Source: Granulosicoccus sp947495035 (lineage in GTDB: Bacteria; Pseudomonadota; Gammaproteobacteria; Granulosicoccales; Granulosicoccaceae). From it: a stretch of DNA of 64,000 bases. The stretch lies in the NCBI RefSeq assembly GCF_050589605.1, contig NZ_JBNGOO010000010.1; one strand, written 5' to 3'. Numbering within the stretch: position 1 is the first letter of the stretch; every line of letters begins with the position of its first letter. Both the position numbers and the translations under genes were made by a program. Below are positions 34,983-43,684 of the stretch, piece after piece. Below the pieces are notes generated by a model. The model was given only the letters and a program-made list of their open reading frames with translations, did not search any database and was not told the origin of the DNA.

Positions 34983-36155
34983 TCAGCTCTTGTCAACACT
35001 CAACCGACGTGACTCCGCCGGATCCCTGAAAATCAATGGCTGATCCTTCAACGGCAAGCCATTGTTGTCTTGTGCTTTCGCGATGGCCTGATCCACGACC
35101 TCGCGGTGAGGTGACTTGTCGCAGACCGGATCGGCAACTGCCGGGTCTCCGGCCAGCAGAAAAGCCTGGCAGCGACATCCACCCAGATCCTCATCACTTT
35201 CCGGACAGGAGCGACAAGGTTCCTTCATCCAGTTCTTGCCTCGATAGCGATTGAACCCTTCGGAGCCATACCAGATATCTTCAATGGAATGTTCGGCAAC
35301 ATTCGGAAAGGCCGCTCCGGGCAACATGCGCGCCGTATGGCAGGGCAATGCCGTGCCATCAGGGGCTATTGTCAGAAACACATTGCCCCAGCCGTTCATG
35401 CACTTCTTGGGACGATTCTCGTAATAGTCCGGAACCACGAAGACAATGCGCAGCCGATCGCCAAAGCGTTCGCGATACTCATTGGTCACTTGCTCGGCCT
35501 TCTCCAGCTGAGCCTTCGACGGTAGCAGATGATCGCGATTGACCACAGCCCAGGAATAGTACTGAGTATTGGCAAGCTCCAGCGTTTCAGCACCGAGTTC
35601 CAGCGCCATCTCGATGATCTTGTCAACATGATCGATATTCATCCGATGAATGACGCAATTGAGCACCATGGGCCATTCATGGTCCTTGATCAGAGCAGCC
35701 ACCTTGTTCTTCAGATCGAAAGTACGGGTATTGGACAGAAAATCGTTCATCTCCCGCGTCGAGTCCTGAAACGACAGTTGAATGTGATCCAGGCCGGCAT
35801 CCTTCAACGCTCTGGCCCGTTTCGCGTTGAGACCGACGCCCGTGGTCAGCAGGTTGGTGTAGTAGCCAAGATCGTGTGCTTCGCCAACCAGTGTTTCCAG
35901 GTCATCACGCAACATGGGCTCCCCACCCGAGAATCCACACTGAACACTACCCAGTGCACGCGCCTGTCGCAACGCTTTGATCCAGCCCTGGGTATCCAGC
36001 TCCGCTTCCTGCGTGGCGAAGTCCACCGGGTTGAAGCAGAATGCACAGTGCAAGGGGCAGCGGTAGGTCAGTTCAGCCAGCAACCACAGCGGCGGCCCCG
36101 GCCGGTTAGCCGACGAATCGTGTTTATGACCGTGTTCCAGCATGGACGAAGACAT
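34983..36155 (-). CDS. pqqE: PqqE, PqqA peptide cyclase (radical SAM/SPASM)
   Basis: From ATG 36155 (390 aa), one base after the pqqD stop codon. The radical-SAM motif CPLHCAFC (CxxxCxxC) is near residue 36, followed by GFSGGEPMLRDDLE and an SPASM-type cysteine cluster near the C-terminus (CRSCPESDEDLGGCRCQ). PqqE uses SAM to crosslink the conserved Glu and Tyr of the PqqA peptide bound to PqqD, the first step of PQQ formation. Length and gene position (last in pqqABCDE) are typical. Confidence 0.97.
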   Translation of the reverse strand: MSSSMLEHGHKHDSSANRPGPPLWLLAELTYRCPLHCAFCFNPVDFATQEAELDTQGWIKALRQARALGSVQCGFSGGEPMLRDDLETLVGEAHDLGYYTNLLTTGVGLNAKRARALKDAGLDHIQLSFQDSTREMNDFLSNTRTFDLKNKVAALIKDHEWPMVLNCVIHRMNIDHVDKIIEMALELGAETLELANTQYYSWAVVNRDHLLPSKAQLEKAEQVTNEYRERFGDRLRIVFVVPDYYENRPKKCMNGWGNVFLTIAPDGTALPCHTARMLPGAAFPNVAEHSIEDIWYGSEGFNRYRGKNWMKEPCRSCPESDEDLGGCRCQAFLLAGDPAVADPVCDKSPHREVVDQAIAKAQDNNGLPLKDQPLIFRDPAESRRLSVDKS

Positions 36156-36156
36156 A

Positions 36157-36432
36157 TCAGCCCAGTGTGATCCAGTGTTGTTCGTGTGCAATGGCGAGAA
36201 AACCCTGAACATCGTCGCTCAGCCCGCTTGTTTCGAAAGCCCTTTCCAGCTGATCGACAATGTCCTGCACGTTGGCCTTGCCATCGCAGCGTTGCAGTAT
36301 CTGTGCTGCGCTGGGGTTCAATTTCACCATGCCTTCCGGGTACAGCAACACCCAGATATCCTGAGCATCCTCGAACTGCAGACGGTAACCGTTGGCAATC
36401 CTGGGCACCTGTGTTGACGCTATCGCTGACAT
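36157..36432 (-). CDS. pqqD: PqqD, PqqA-binding peptide chaperone
   Basis: From ATG 36432 the protein has 91 aa, the usual PqqD length; longer upstream frames overlap pqqC and are not needed. Typical features are VPRIANGYRLQFEDAQD, WVLLYPEGMVKLN, a winged-helix-like middle (AAQILQRCDGKANVQDIVDQL) and VQGFLAIAHEQHWI. PqqD presents PqqA to PqqE. It sits between pqqC (43 bp upstream) and pqqE (1 bp downstream). Confidence 0.96.
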   Translation of the reverse strand: MSAIASTQVPRIANGYRLQFEDAQDIWVLLYPEGMVKLNPSAAQILQRCDGKANVQDIVDQLERAFETSGLSDDVQGFLAIAHEQHWITLG

Positions 36433-36475
36433 TGCATTCTGTATCCCGTCTGACCCCACTCTGACCCTGAATCGT

Positions 36476-37228
36476 TCATCGAACGGCCGCCGGCCTGTCA
36501 GGAATGGGGGCCTGACCCGGCAAACCATAACGAACAGCCATGGCGTCGTTCATCTGCCAGAGCACATCGAGCTTGAAATTGAGAATATCCAGAGCTCGTT
36601 GCTGCTGCTCCCGCGTCCTGAAATAATCCAGCGTAATGGCCAGACCATGCTCGACATCGCGTCGTGCCTGGGTGACGCGATTGCGAAAATACATCAACCC
36701 TTCACTGTCGATCCACGGGTAATGCTCCGGCCAGGTCGCCAGTCGCTGTTTGTGTATTGCCGGTGCGAACAACTCGGTCAATGAGGCGCAGACCGATTCC
36801 TGCCAGGGACGCGTGCGGGCAAAATTCACATAGGCCTCCACGGCAAACCTCACTCCGGGTGTGACGTGTCTGAGGTCCGTGATTTCCTCCCGGCTCAGCC
36901 CCACGGCGAGCCCCAGACGGATCCACGCTTCGATGCCGCCTTCGTCACGCACACCATTGATCTCGTACCCATCGTGATCAAGCATCCGCTGGATCCATTC
37001 GCGTCGTACGTCACGATCCGTGCAGTTGGACATCACGGCCGCGTCCTTGATGGGGATGGCTACCTGATAACAGAACCGATTGGCGACCCAACCCCGAATC
37101 TGCTCTGGAGTTGCCTCTCCCGTATTCAGCATGACATTGAAAGGATGGTGAATATGGTAGGCCTGCCCCTGCTCACGCAGTTGCTGTTCGAACGCTTCTC
37201 TGGACCATGGTTTGTTGTCTTCGCTCAT
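36476..37228 (-). CDS. pqqC: PqqC, pyrroloquinoline-quinone synthase
   Basis: From ATG 37228 (250 aa); a GTG three codons upstream is an alternative. Hallmarks: YHIHHPFNVMLNTGE, VANRFCYQVAIPIKDAA, NCTDRDVRREWIQRMLDHDG, GGIEAWIRLG and WPEHYPWIDSEGL. PqqC is a cofactorless oxidase that closes the ring and performs the final eight-electron oxidation to PQQ. The upstream gene pqqB ends 42 bp away. Confidence 0.97.
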   Translation of the reverse strand: MSEDNKPWSREAFEQQLREQGQAYHIHHPFNVMLNTGEATPEQIRGWVANRFCYQVAIPIKDAAVMSNCTDRDVRREWIQRMLDHDGYEINGVRDEGGIEAWIRLGLAVGLSREEITDLRHVTPGVRFAVEAYVNFARTRPWQESVCASLTELFAPAIHKQRLATWPEHYPWIDSEGLMYFRNRVTQARRDVEHGLAITLDYFRTREQQQRALDILNFKLDVLWQMNDAMAVRYGLPGQAPIPDRPAAVR

Positions 37229-37270
37229 CACCCTCACATGCTCCTGGACTTGCCGTTTGCCTGCATGCGC

Positions 37271-38188
37271 CTAGATTTCCAGTTCCAGACCATCATGGGC
37301 CACTTCCACACCATGGTCGTCGAGTATCGATCGCTCCTCGCTGTCTTCATCGAGTATCGGGTTGGTATTGTTGATGTGAATGAGTATCTTGCGTGTGCTC
37401 TCAGGCAACTTGTCCAGCCACTCCAGCATGCCGCCAGACCCGCTTTGTGGCAAATGCCCCATGGATCGCGCGGTCTTGTTCGATGCCCCTCTCTGAATCA
37501 TCTCGTCATCAGTCCACATGGTACCGTCGATCAACACCACATCGGCGCTCTGCATGGCCTCCCAGACATGCGTCTCCATTTCGCCAAGTCCGGGGGCGTA
37601 GAACACGGATCTACCGGATACCGTGTCACTCATCATCATGCCAATGGTGTCACCGTCCACCGGTTTGTCACGGTGTGGCGAATAGGGAGGCGCATTACTG
37701 GTCAGCGACAATGCCGTGAACGTCACCGAAGCCGCTCCCGGGATCTGGCAGACGTTGCCATCGGTGGTCAGCTCATGCCAGTCGATGCCACTGTAATGAT
37801 CAAGCACCCTGAACAGCGGATTACCTTCGCTGAGATCCTCTCTGACCGCGGCGGTACACCAGATGGACAGAGCCTGTCTGTGTTCCCGCAGCATCAGCAG
37901 TCCTGTGGTGTGATCGATCTGGGCGTCCATCAGAACAATCGATTGGATGCCGGTGTCACGCAACTGTCTTGCGGGCTGCAGCACGCCACATTGCTGAATC
38001 TGCGTGAGAATATCCGGGGATGCATTGAACAGCACCCAATCACAGCGATCATGGCTGACAGCAATGGAAGACTGGGTACGCACTCGCGCATTGATCGAGC
38101 CGGTTCGGACACCTGTGCACATCGGGCAATTGCAGTTCCACTGCGGGAAACCACCGCCGGCTGCCGAACCGAGAATTCTGATGAACAC
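37271..38188 (-). CDS. pqqB: PqqB, metallo-beta-lactamase-fold PQQ biosynthesis protein
   Basis: Start placed at GTG 38188, giving 305 aa and the canonical N-terminus FIRILGSAAGGGFPQWNCNC; earlier starts would run into the terminator-like hairpin. Other blocks: CPMCTGVRTG, TQSSIAVSHD, VLFNASPDI, MDAQIDHTTGLLMLRE, FYAPGLGEM, VLIDGTMWTDDEM and ILIHINNTNPIL. PqqB is thought to hydroxylate or process the crosslinked tyrosine intermediate. First large gene after pqqA. Confidence 0.96.
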   Translation of the reverse strand: MFIRILGSAAGGGFPQWNCNCPMCTGVRTGSINARVRTQSSIAVSHDRCDWVLFNASPDILTQIQQCGVLQPARQLRDTGIQSIVLMDAQIDHTTGLLMLREHRQALSIWCTAAVREDLSEGNPLFRVLDHYSGIDWHELTTDGNVCQIPGAASVTFTALSLTSNAPPYSPHRDKPVDGDTIGMMMSDTVSGRSVFYAPGLGEMETHVWEAMQSADVVLIDGTMWTDDEMIQRGASNKTARSMGHLPQSGSGGMLEWLDKLPESTRKILIHINNTNPILDEDSEERSILDDHGVEVAHDGLELEI

Positions 38189-38204
38189 TGTATTTTCTAC
38201 CTGT

Positions 38205-38230
38205 AAAAAAGCCGGGAGAATCCCCGGCTT
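38205..38230 (-). terminator. Rho-independent terminator-like hairpin between pqqA and pqqB
   Basis: Read on the minus strand, AAGCCGGG and CCCGGCTT arms around GATTCT are followed by a run of six T (TTTTTT). It lies 66 bp downstream of the pqqA stop and just before the pqqB start. Partial termination here would make pqqA mRNA more abundant than the rest of the operon, as known for other pqq operons. Confidence 0.85.
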
Positions 38231-38247
38231 CACGTTTGGTCAATTTG

Positions 38248-38262
38248 CCGGCAGGATGCCGG
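38248..38262. other. Inverted repeat between pqqA and pqqB
   Basis: CCGGCA-GGA-TGCCGG is a perfect 6-bp inverted repeat with a 3-base loop, between the pqqA stop and the terminator-like hairpin. It may stabilise the 3' end of the short pqqA transcript. Confidence 0.6.
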
Positions 38263-38296
38263 TGTTAGCCGGACTACCGACAAACCGCGACAGGCT

Positions 38297-38371
38297 TCAG
38301 CGATTCGCGAAGTACATGGTGATTTCAAAGCCGAATCGAACGTCTATCGCTTTAGGTGTTTCCCATTTCAT
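38297..38371 (-). CDS. pqqA: PqqA, PQQ precursor peptide
   Basis: A 24-residue peptide encoded by 25 codons. It begins MKWETPKAIDV and contains the conserved FGFEITMYFANR end, where the Glu and Tyr spaced by three residues (ExxxY) are crosslinked by PqqE to form PQQ. GAGGAG lies about 11 bases before ATG 38371. Too short for ordinary gene callers, but its position upstream of pqqB and its motif leave little doubt. Confidence 0.97.
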   Translation of the reverse strand: MKWETPKAIDVRFGFEITMYFANR

Positions 38372-39351
38372 GGTGACTTTATCTCCTCTTTAGGATCGTC
38401 GGATGATGTATCGCCAGCTTCGAATGATCCGATCAACGAAATTTACCCGCCGATCGCGAATGACTGCGCGAACTTTTATCTTATAGTGCCTGAGCCCGGC
38501 CGTCACCAGTTTTAGATCGGGCACACCTGACACGCCCTATGAGCTATTGTTCAGCGGCCAGTATAGTCGATTGAAAACAACGCCTTAGAGGCTCTTGTCT
38601 TCGCAGGCAACCCGCCCCGCTGGTACCAATTACCCAACGCGTTGACACCTGCGATTCATCTTCGATGCGCCCATCCATACCCGGTTTCGGAGAACGAACG
38701 CGAAGAGCAATCCATTGGTACAGCGCCACCGGAGCACCGCCAAGGACGAATCCGGCCATGCCGGTATCCTCTTTGCCTGACCTGGTGAGGCGATCCGAAC
38801 CTTCACTCGGGCCCGGTGTCGCTTCACTGTCAATGCCAGCCTTGACGGGTCTGAACTTGATCACGACCTTCGCCGTCAAAGCCAACCCTGACAGCTCCGA
38901 ACTTGAGCACGATCTTCAACGTCAACGAGGATGAAAACGACAGACCGTCCAGTCATACACTGCGCCGCGTAATGTCAGTTGAACGGCTGCAGATTCAAGG
39001 CGATACCCGTGGCTCCGCAAACCTTCACTGCCATCAAGGACAGGCGATTTACCGCGCGCAAGGTATCGTTGTCTCGCCTGACAACACTGCCCCGAACCAG
39101 TGATGGATGAGACAGGTGGGTATGCAGCCCTCGGACATGGCCCACAAGACTTTTCACCAGGGCTTGGTGACTCTTCAATCTCAATGAGACATGTGGACGC
39201 GAACCGGAAACACGATATATCGGTGAATACATAAGCATCGAACGGGCACACCCGCAAAGACACGATATTCACAGGGCGATCAGACCGTCTGGTTCAGAAC
39301 AGTTTACCGAACCTACACGGGTCTCGATCATCCGTTGTCAGCGCTTTTCGG
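38372..39351. other. Long intergenic region upstream of pqqA
   Basis: Nearly 1 kb containing the pqq promoter near pqqA and otherwise no convincing gene. At about 38840-38935 two imperfect copies of a ~30-base segment (GAACTTGATCACGACCTTC and GAACTTGAGCACGATCTTC) lie in tandem. Minus-strand frames here read IVLKFGAVRVGFDG-like strings in shifting frames, which could be remnants of a decayed gene. Confidence 0.35.
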
Positions 39352-39470
39352 TACTCAATACTCAATACTCGATACTCGATACTCAGCCATCGGCCATCGG
39401 CCATCAGAAATCAGAAATCAGAAATCAGAAATCAGAAATCAGAAATCGGCCATCAGCCATCAGCTATCGG
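39352..39470. repeat. Heptanucleotide array of 17 variant units
   Basis: Seventeen consecutive 7-bp units in blocks: five TACTC(AA/GA/AG), then CCATCGG x2, CCATCAG, AAATCAG x5, AAATCGG, CCATCAG x2, CTATCGG. All keep a strict 7-bp period while the sequence type changes in blocks. Non-coding. Confidence 0.95.
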
Positions 39471-40286
39471 TTTTCGTGGTCACGCTGACACTCATTCTCT
39501 CAATACAAGCCAGAACTATAGTTACCAGCATTCATCCAATATTCCACGAACTCCCCGACAAACCAATAAAACTGAAAAACCACTCTGGCACAGACTGACT
39601 TGCAGCCCAATATCACTTCAGCAGTGTTTGCAGGTATCAATACAAGTCAGAGCATGCAGTACGTGTTTACCATACCCTTCGGTGCGGCCTGATGCTCTAT
39701 TTACTACCAACGGACACCTGGAACAAGCCCACCTTGATCTGTCGCCACGTCAACGGTGTGCAACAGAACCTGTCATTGACCATACCGACACTCGAGCCGT
39801 GTTGGCATGACCGACAGCAACGCCTTGATGGTTCCAGGGGCGGGCATCAAGTCTTGCAGGAATATTCGTCAATCCGCGCTGGCGGTGGCCCGCGCGTGCC
39901 AACGACACGGCGGCAATAACCGGTCCTCTCCTGTACTTTCATTGCACACTGTTGTGAATGATTGACGCCACCCAGTCAAATGGCACTGGTCGACGGCTGC
40001 CTGCCAGACCGTTTCAACGAACCGGCAGTGGCGTTCCATGCAGCCTGATCTCTCGGCCTGCATTTGCCTCATAGCGGAGCAGCTGCACCATCAACGACAC
40101 GCAGCAGTCGACAACCTGTCGCTTGCCTGAATTCACCTCCTGACACGGTCATGGATCGAATCACAGAAGCACAACATTGTTTTCTGGGTTAATTTATCAT
40201 CAGGTAGGCAATACCTTCTCGACGCCTTTTCCCATGTCGTACGAGCCGGGCTACCTCGGCTCCTTACCAACCAGGAGAGACTGACA
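39471..40286. other. Intergenic region upstream of TRAP operon
   Basis: About 815 bp without a credible gene. The last ~150 bp, which include an AT-richer stretch near 40165-40205, should hold the promoter of the TRAP binding-protein gene. Confidence 0.4.
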
Positions 40287-41258
40287 ATGATCACGATGAA
40301 GACCGTGCTAGCCACCAGCGTTGCAACGCTTGCCCTCAGTGGCGTGGCAGCAGCCGAGAACTGGGATATGCCGGTGGCCTACCCTGCCAACAACTACCAC
40401 ACGGAAAACGCGCAGATCTTCGTGGATGCCGTTCGCGAATGCACGAACGGCGAACTGGATATCACCATTCATGCTGGCGGCTCTCTCTTCAAGGGAGATG
40501 AAATAAAACGCGCTGTGCAGGTCGGGGAAGCCCAGATCGGTGAGCGTCTCCTGTCGGCCCATGCCAATGAAAACGCGGTTTTCGGCTATGACTCTGTCCC
40601 CTTTCTCGCTACGTCCTTCGAAGCATCGGATGCGTTGCGGGACGCTGCTCGCCCCACGCTCAATGCCCTGTTGAATGATCAGAACATGACGCTGCTGTAC
40701 TCCGTGCCATGGCCGCCTCAGGGTCTGTATTTCGCCAAGGAGGTCAACAGCCTGGCTGATGCTGAGGGGCTGAAGTTCCGCGCATACAACGCCGCCACGG
40801 CTCGGGTTGCTGAACTGGGCGGCATGGTACCCACGCAGATTGAAGCTGCAGAGCTCAAGCAGGCACTGGCCACCGGCGTGGTCGAGGCCTTTATCTCATC
40901 CGGCTCCACAGGTGTCGACGAAAAGGTCTGGGAAGATCTCACCAACTTCTACGACGCCAAGGCCTGGTTGCCGCGCAATACCGTGTTCGTCAACAGCGAT
41001 GCCTATGATTCATTGCCCGCTGAATCTCAGGAGTGCCTCATGAGCAATGCCGCTGAAGCGGAAGCCCGCGGATCTGCAAAGGCGGCCGAACTGTCAGGCG
41101 AGTTCGTCAAGACACTGGCCGACAATGGTCTTGTGGTCTCCGAACCGGGTGAAGCGCTATCTGCCGATCTGGCAGCCATCGGCGAGACAATGACGGCGGA
41201 ATGGCTGGAAGAAGCTGGCGACGCCGGTTCCGCCATCGTGGATGCCTACCAGCAGTAA
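40287..41258 (+). CDS. dctP: TRAP transporter substrate-binding protein (DctP family)
   Basis: A 323-aa periplasmic protein with GGAGAG eight bases before ATG 40287 and a signal peptide (TVLATSVATLALSGVAAA). DctP features: YHTENAQIFVDAVRECTNGELDITIHAGGSLFKGDEIKRAV near 30-75, YDSVPFLATSF, LKFRAYNAATARVAELGGMVPTQI, and LKQALATGVVEAFISSGSTGV. It delivers an organic acid or similar anion to the downstream permease. A pair of alternative hairpins separates it from that gene. Confidence 0.95.
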   Translation: MITMKTVLATSVATLALSGVAAAENWDMPVAYPANNYHTENAQIFVDAVRECTNGELDITIHAGGSLFKGDEIKRAVQVGEAQIGERLLSAHANENAVFGYDSVPFLATSFEASDALRDAARPTLNALLNDQNMTLLYSVPWPPQGLYFAKEVNSLADAEGLKFRAYNAATARVAELGGMVPTQIEAAELKQALATGVVEAFISSGSTGVDEKVWEDLTNFYDAKAWLPRNTVFVNSDAYDSLPAESQECLMSNAAEAEARGSAKAAELSGEFVKTLADNGLVVSEPGEALSADLAAIGETMTAEWLEEAGDAGSAIVDAYQQ

Positions 41259-41262
41259 TCTG

Positions 41263-41296
41263 CCTGCGGGCGCCGACCTCCCGCAGGTTGGCGCCC
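41263..41296 (+). terminator. Overlapping alternative hairpins between TRAP binding-protein and permease genes
   Basis: CCTGCGGG (41263-41270) pairs with CCCGCAGG (41280-41287), and GGGCGCC (41268-41274) pairs with GGCGCCC (41290-41296). The two stems share bases and exclude one another; the second is followed by TTT. Such a structure would stabilise the dctP message and attenuate permease expression. Confidence 0.6.
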
Positions 41297-41330
41297 TTTA
41301 CCGATACTTGACAACCCCTGGGAGTCGCCC

Positions 41331-43241
41331 ATGCGCCGCCTGTTGGACGGTCTTTACCATGCATCCGGAATGGCTGCAGCTGTTGCCCTGGTTGCAATTC
41401 TCATTCTGGTCATCACACAGATGGTTGCCCGCTGGAGTGGGCTGCTGTTCCCCGGCGGGGCCCAGTATGCCGGCTATGCCATGGCAGCCACATCCTTTCT
41501 GGCCATGGCGTATACGTTCAATCACAATGCCCACATCCGGGTTGCATTGTTTGTCAACAAGGCCGGACGATATCAGCGCGCGATGGAAGTCTGGTGCTAC
41601 ACACTGGCCAGCCTGGCAGCATTGTTTCTGGCCTGGTACGCCGTGAAAGCCACCATGCTATCGGCCCGCATCAATGACATCTCTCAAGGCCAGGATGCAA
41701 CACCGCTGTGGATGCCACAGACATTCATGGCCATCGGCGCTGTCATCTTCGCCATTGCCGTTGTCGACAATCTTGCCCGAATTCTGCTGAGCGATTTCCA
41801 GGGTGTGGATGCCGCTGAACACGGCAAGGACTGGTCAGATGCCCTGCTGCATTCCAGAATCAGCAGAGCCATCATGCTTGCCGCTGTGCTGATCGCGGTT
41901 TACCTGTCCCTGCGGACCATGACCGGCTTTGATCGCGATGCGGTAGCGCTGAAGATCGGTATCTTCCTGTTCGTGATGTTCTTTCTACTCGGATCCGGCA
42001 TCTGGGTCGGATTGGCACTGATGGGGGTTGCCTATATCGGCATGATCGGATTCACCTCCCGTGATCCGGGCAATGCCATGATCATCACGGTCTGGACCAG
42101 CTCCAGTAGCTGGACCCTGACTGCCCTGCCCCTGTTCATCTGGATGGGTGAAATTCTCTACCGGACACGCCTGTCCGAGGACATGTTCAAGGGACTCGCG
42201 CCATGGATGGCACGCATACCCGGCGGCCTCCTGCACACGAATGTGGTGGGCTGCACGGTATTCGCAGCGGTTTCCGGCTCTTCGGCAGCCACATTGACGA
42301 CAGTCGGAAAAATGTCGATTCCAGAGCTGCAGAAACGCGGCTATCCGGAGTTCATGACCATTGGCACGCTGGCGGGGGCCGCTACTCTGGGCCTGATGAT
42401 TCCACCGTCACTGACTCTGATCGTCTACGGTGTTACCGTGAAGGAGAGCATCACCAAGCTGTTCATGGCTGGCGTTCTTCCCGGCCTCGTACTGGCGGCC
42501 ATGTTCATGCTCTACATTGTGGCCTGGTACTACCTGCGTCCCTCACAAAGGCCAGCGCCTGAAGCCAGAGTGGGCTTTGTAGACGCCCTCAAGAATTCCA
42601 CACTGCTGATTCCGGTCATCGCTCTGGTTGTGGTCGTCATCGGCTCCATGTACGGAGGCTATGCGACCCCCACTGAGGCTGCTGCCTTTGGCGTGGTCGG
42701 CGCCCTGGTGCTGGCAGCGATGCAGGGCTCACTGAACCGGAGTACCTTTCTGGCAAGCCTGCTTGGCGCCACACGCACCAGTGCCATGATTGCACTGATA
42801 CTGATGGGAGCCGCATTCCTGTCTCTGTCGATGGGCTTTACCGGGCTACCAAGAGCACTCGCCGCATGGATTGCCGAATTCGACCTGTCTCCCATTGCGC
42901 TGATAGCGGCCCTGACCGTGTTCTACATCATCATCGGGATGTTTCTTGACGGAATATCAGCGGTCGTGCTGACCATGGCAATCATCGAGCCGATGATTCG
43001 TGCAGCCGGTATCGACCTGATCTGGTTCGGCATCTTCATCGTCGTCGTGGTCGAAATGGCGCAGATCACGCCACCCATCGGCTTCAATCTGTTTGTGCTG
43101 CAGTCCATGACCAGGCACGACATCACCTATATAGCCAAGACCGCACTGCCCATGTTTGCCATCATGGTGCTGATGGTCGCCATCATGGTCGCCTTCCCTT
43201 CTCTGGCAACCTGGCTTCCCGAACGCCTGCTCGCGCAATGA
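41331..43241 (+). CDS. Fused TRAP transporter permease (DctQ-DctM)
   Basis: A 636-aa membrane protein joining the small and large TRAP permeases. The first ~170 residues are a DctQ domain with four helices (AAAVALVAILILVITQMVARW, AYTFNHNAHIRVALFVNK, CYTLASLAALFLAWYAVKA, TFMAIGAVIFAIAVVDNLAR). After a linker, the DctM part has VFAAVSGSSAATLTTVGKMSIPEL, LGLMIPPSLTLIVYGV, GGYATPTEAAAFGVVGALVL and AQITPPIGFNLFVLQSM. Transport is driven by an ion gradient. Lies 72 bp after dctP; substrate unknown. Confidence 0.95.
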   Translation: MRRLLDGLYHASGMAAAVALVAILILVITQMVARWSGLLFPGGAQYAGYAMAATSFLAMAYTFNHNAHIRVALFVNKAGRYQRAMEVWCYTLASLAALFLAWYAVKATMLSARINDISQGQDATPLWMPQTFMAIGAVIFAIAVVDNLARILLSDFQGVDAAEHGKDWSDALLHSRISRAIMLAAVLIAVYLSLRTMTGFDRDAVALKIGIFLFVMFFLLGSGIWVGLALMGVAYIGMIGFTSRDPGNAMIITVWTSSSSWTLTALPLFIWMGEILYRTRLSEDMFKGLAPWMARIPGGLLHTNVVGCTVFAAVSGSSAATLTTVGKMSIPELQKRGYPEFMTIGTLAGAATLGLMIPPSLTLIVYGVTVKESITKLFMAGVLPGLVLAAMFMLYIVAWYYLRPSQRPAPEARVGFVDALKNSTLLIPVIALVVVVIGSMYGGYATPTEAAAFGVVGALVLAAMQGSLNRSTFLASLLGATRTSAMIALILMGAAFLSLSMGFTGLPRALAAWIAEFDLSPIALIAALTVFYIIIGMFLDGISAVVLTMAIIEPMIRAAGIDLIWFGIFIVVVVEMAQITPPIGFNLFVLQSMTRHDITYIAKTALPMFAIMVLMVAIMVAFPSLATWLPERLLAQ

Positions 43242-43684
43242 CGGCGTTCATGGATATGCTGGTACTGGACTCCCGGTTGCCATTGTTTCAGGGGGGCGGC
43301 AACAAGCGTGGCATTCCGCCTCCCCTTGCACAGACAATAATGGCGGCAACTGGCAAATCCGCCTAGTCCTTCCTCGATGGTGCAATAGTCCTGATCTCGT
43401 AGACACCTCAGCCGGCGTCAGCGTTCTCGGCCGTGCAAACAACCTGGCCTGGTAGACGCCTCAGTCTTGACCCGCAAGCACAGCGAGAGAAGCAAGCCAA
43501 ACAAGCCAAACAAGCCAAACAGCGTCCCCCCGGGCCACTTCGGCAATTGTGCAGATTATGAGGAAAGCTGCCGGTGGCAACCCGACAAGCCACAAGCTCT
43601 TGTACTGTAGGCCCTGCCATTGACACGAGACCAGCTGGAGTCTCGATTCGTGAAGTCCACACCCTGACGACAGAGACGTATCCC
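43242..43684. other. Intergenic region with a short 9-bp repeat
   Basis: About 440 bp between the TRAP permease and the sulfotransferase. It includes three perfect copies of CAAGCCAAA at 43493-43519, resembling the TTGGCTGGC unit at 34825 when read on the other strand. No gene seen. Confidence 0.5.

Noticed and set aside
34608..35012. Plus-strand frame with Gly-Trp-Leu repeats
   Set aside because: It is translation of the TTGGCTGGC array and antisense of proX, with no start signal.
36866..38206. 446-codon open frame on the plus strand across pqqC and pqqB
   Set aside because: It is antisense to two clear PQQ genes and its composition (many His, Arg, Gln) is that of a reverse-complement frame.
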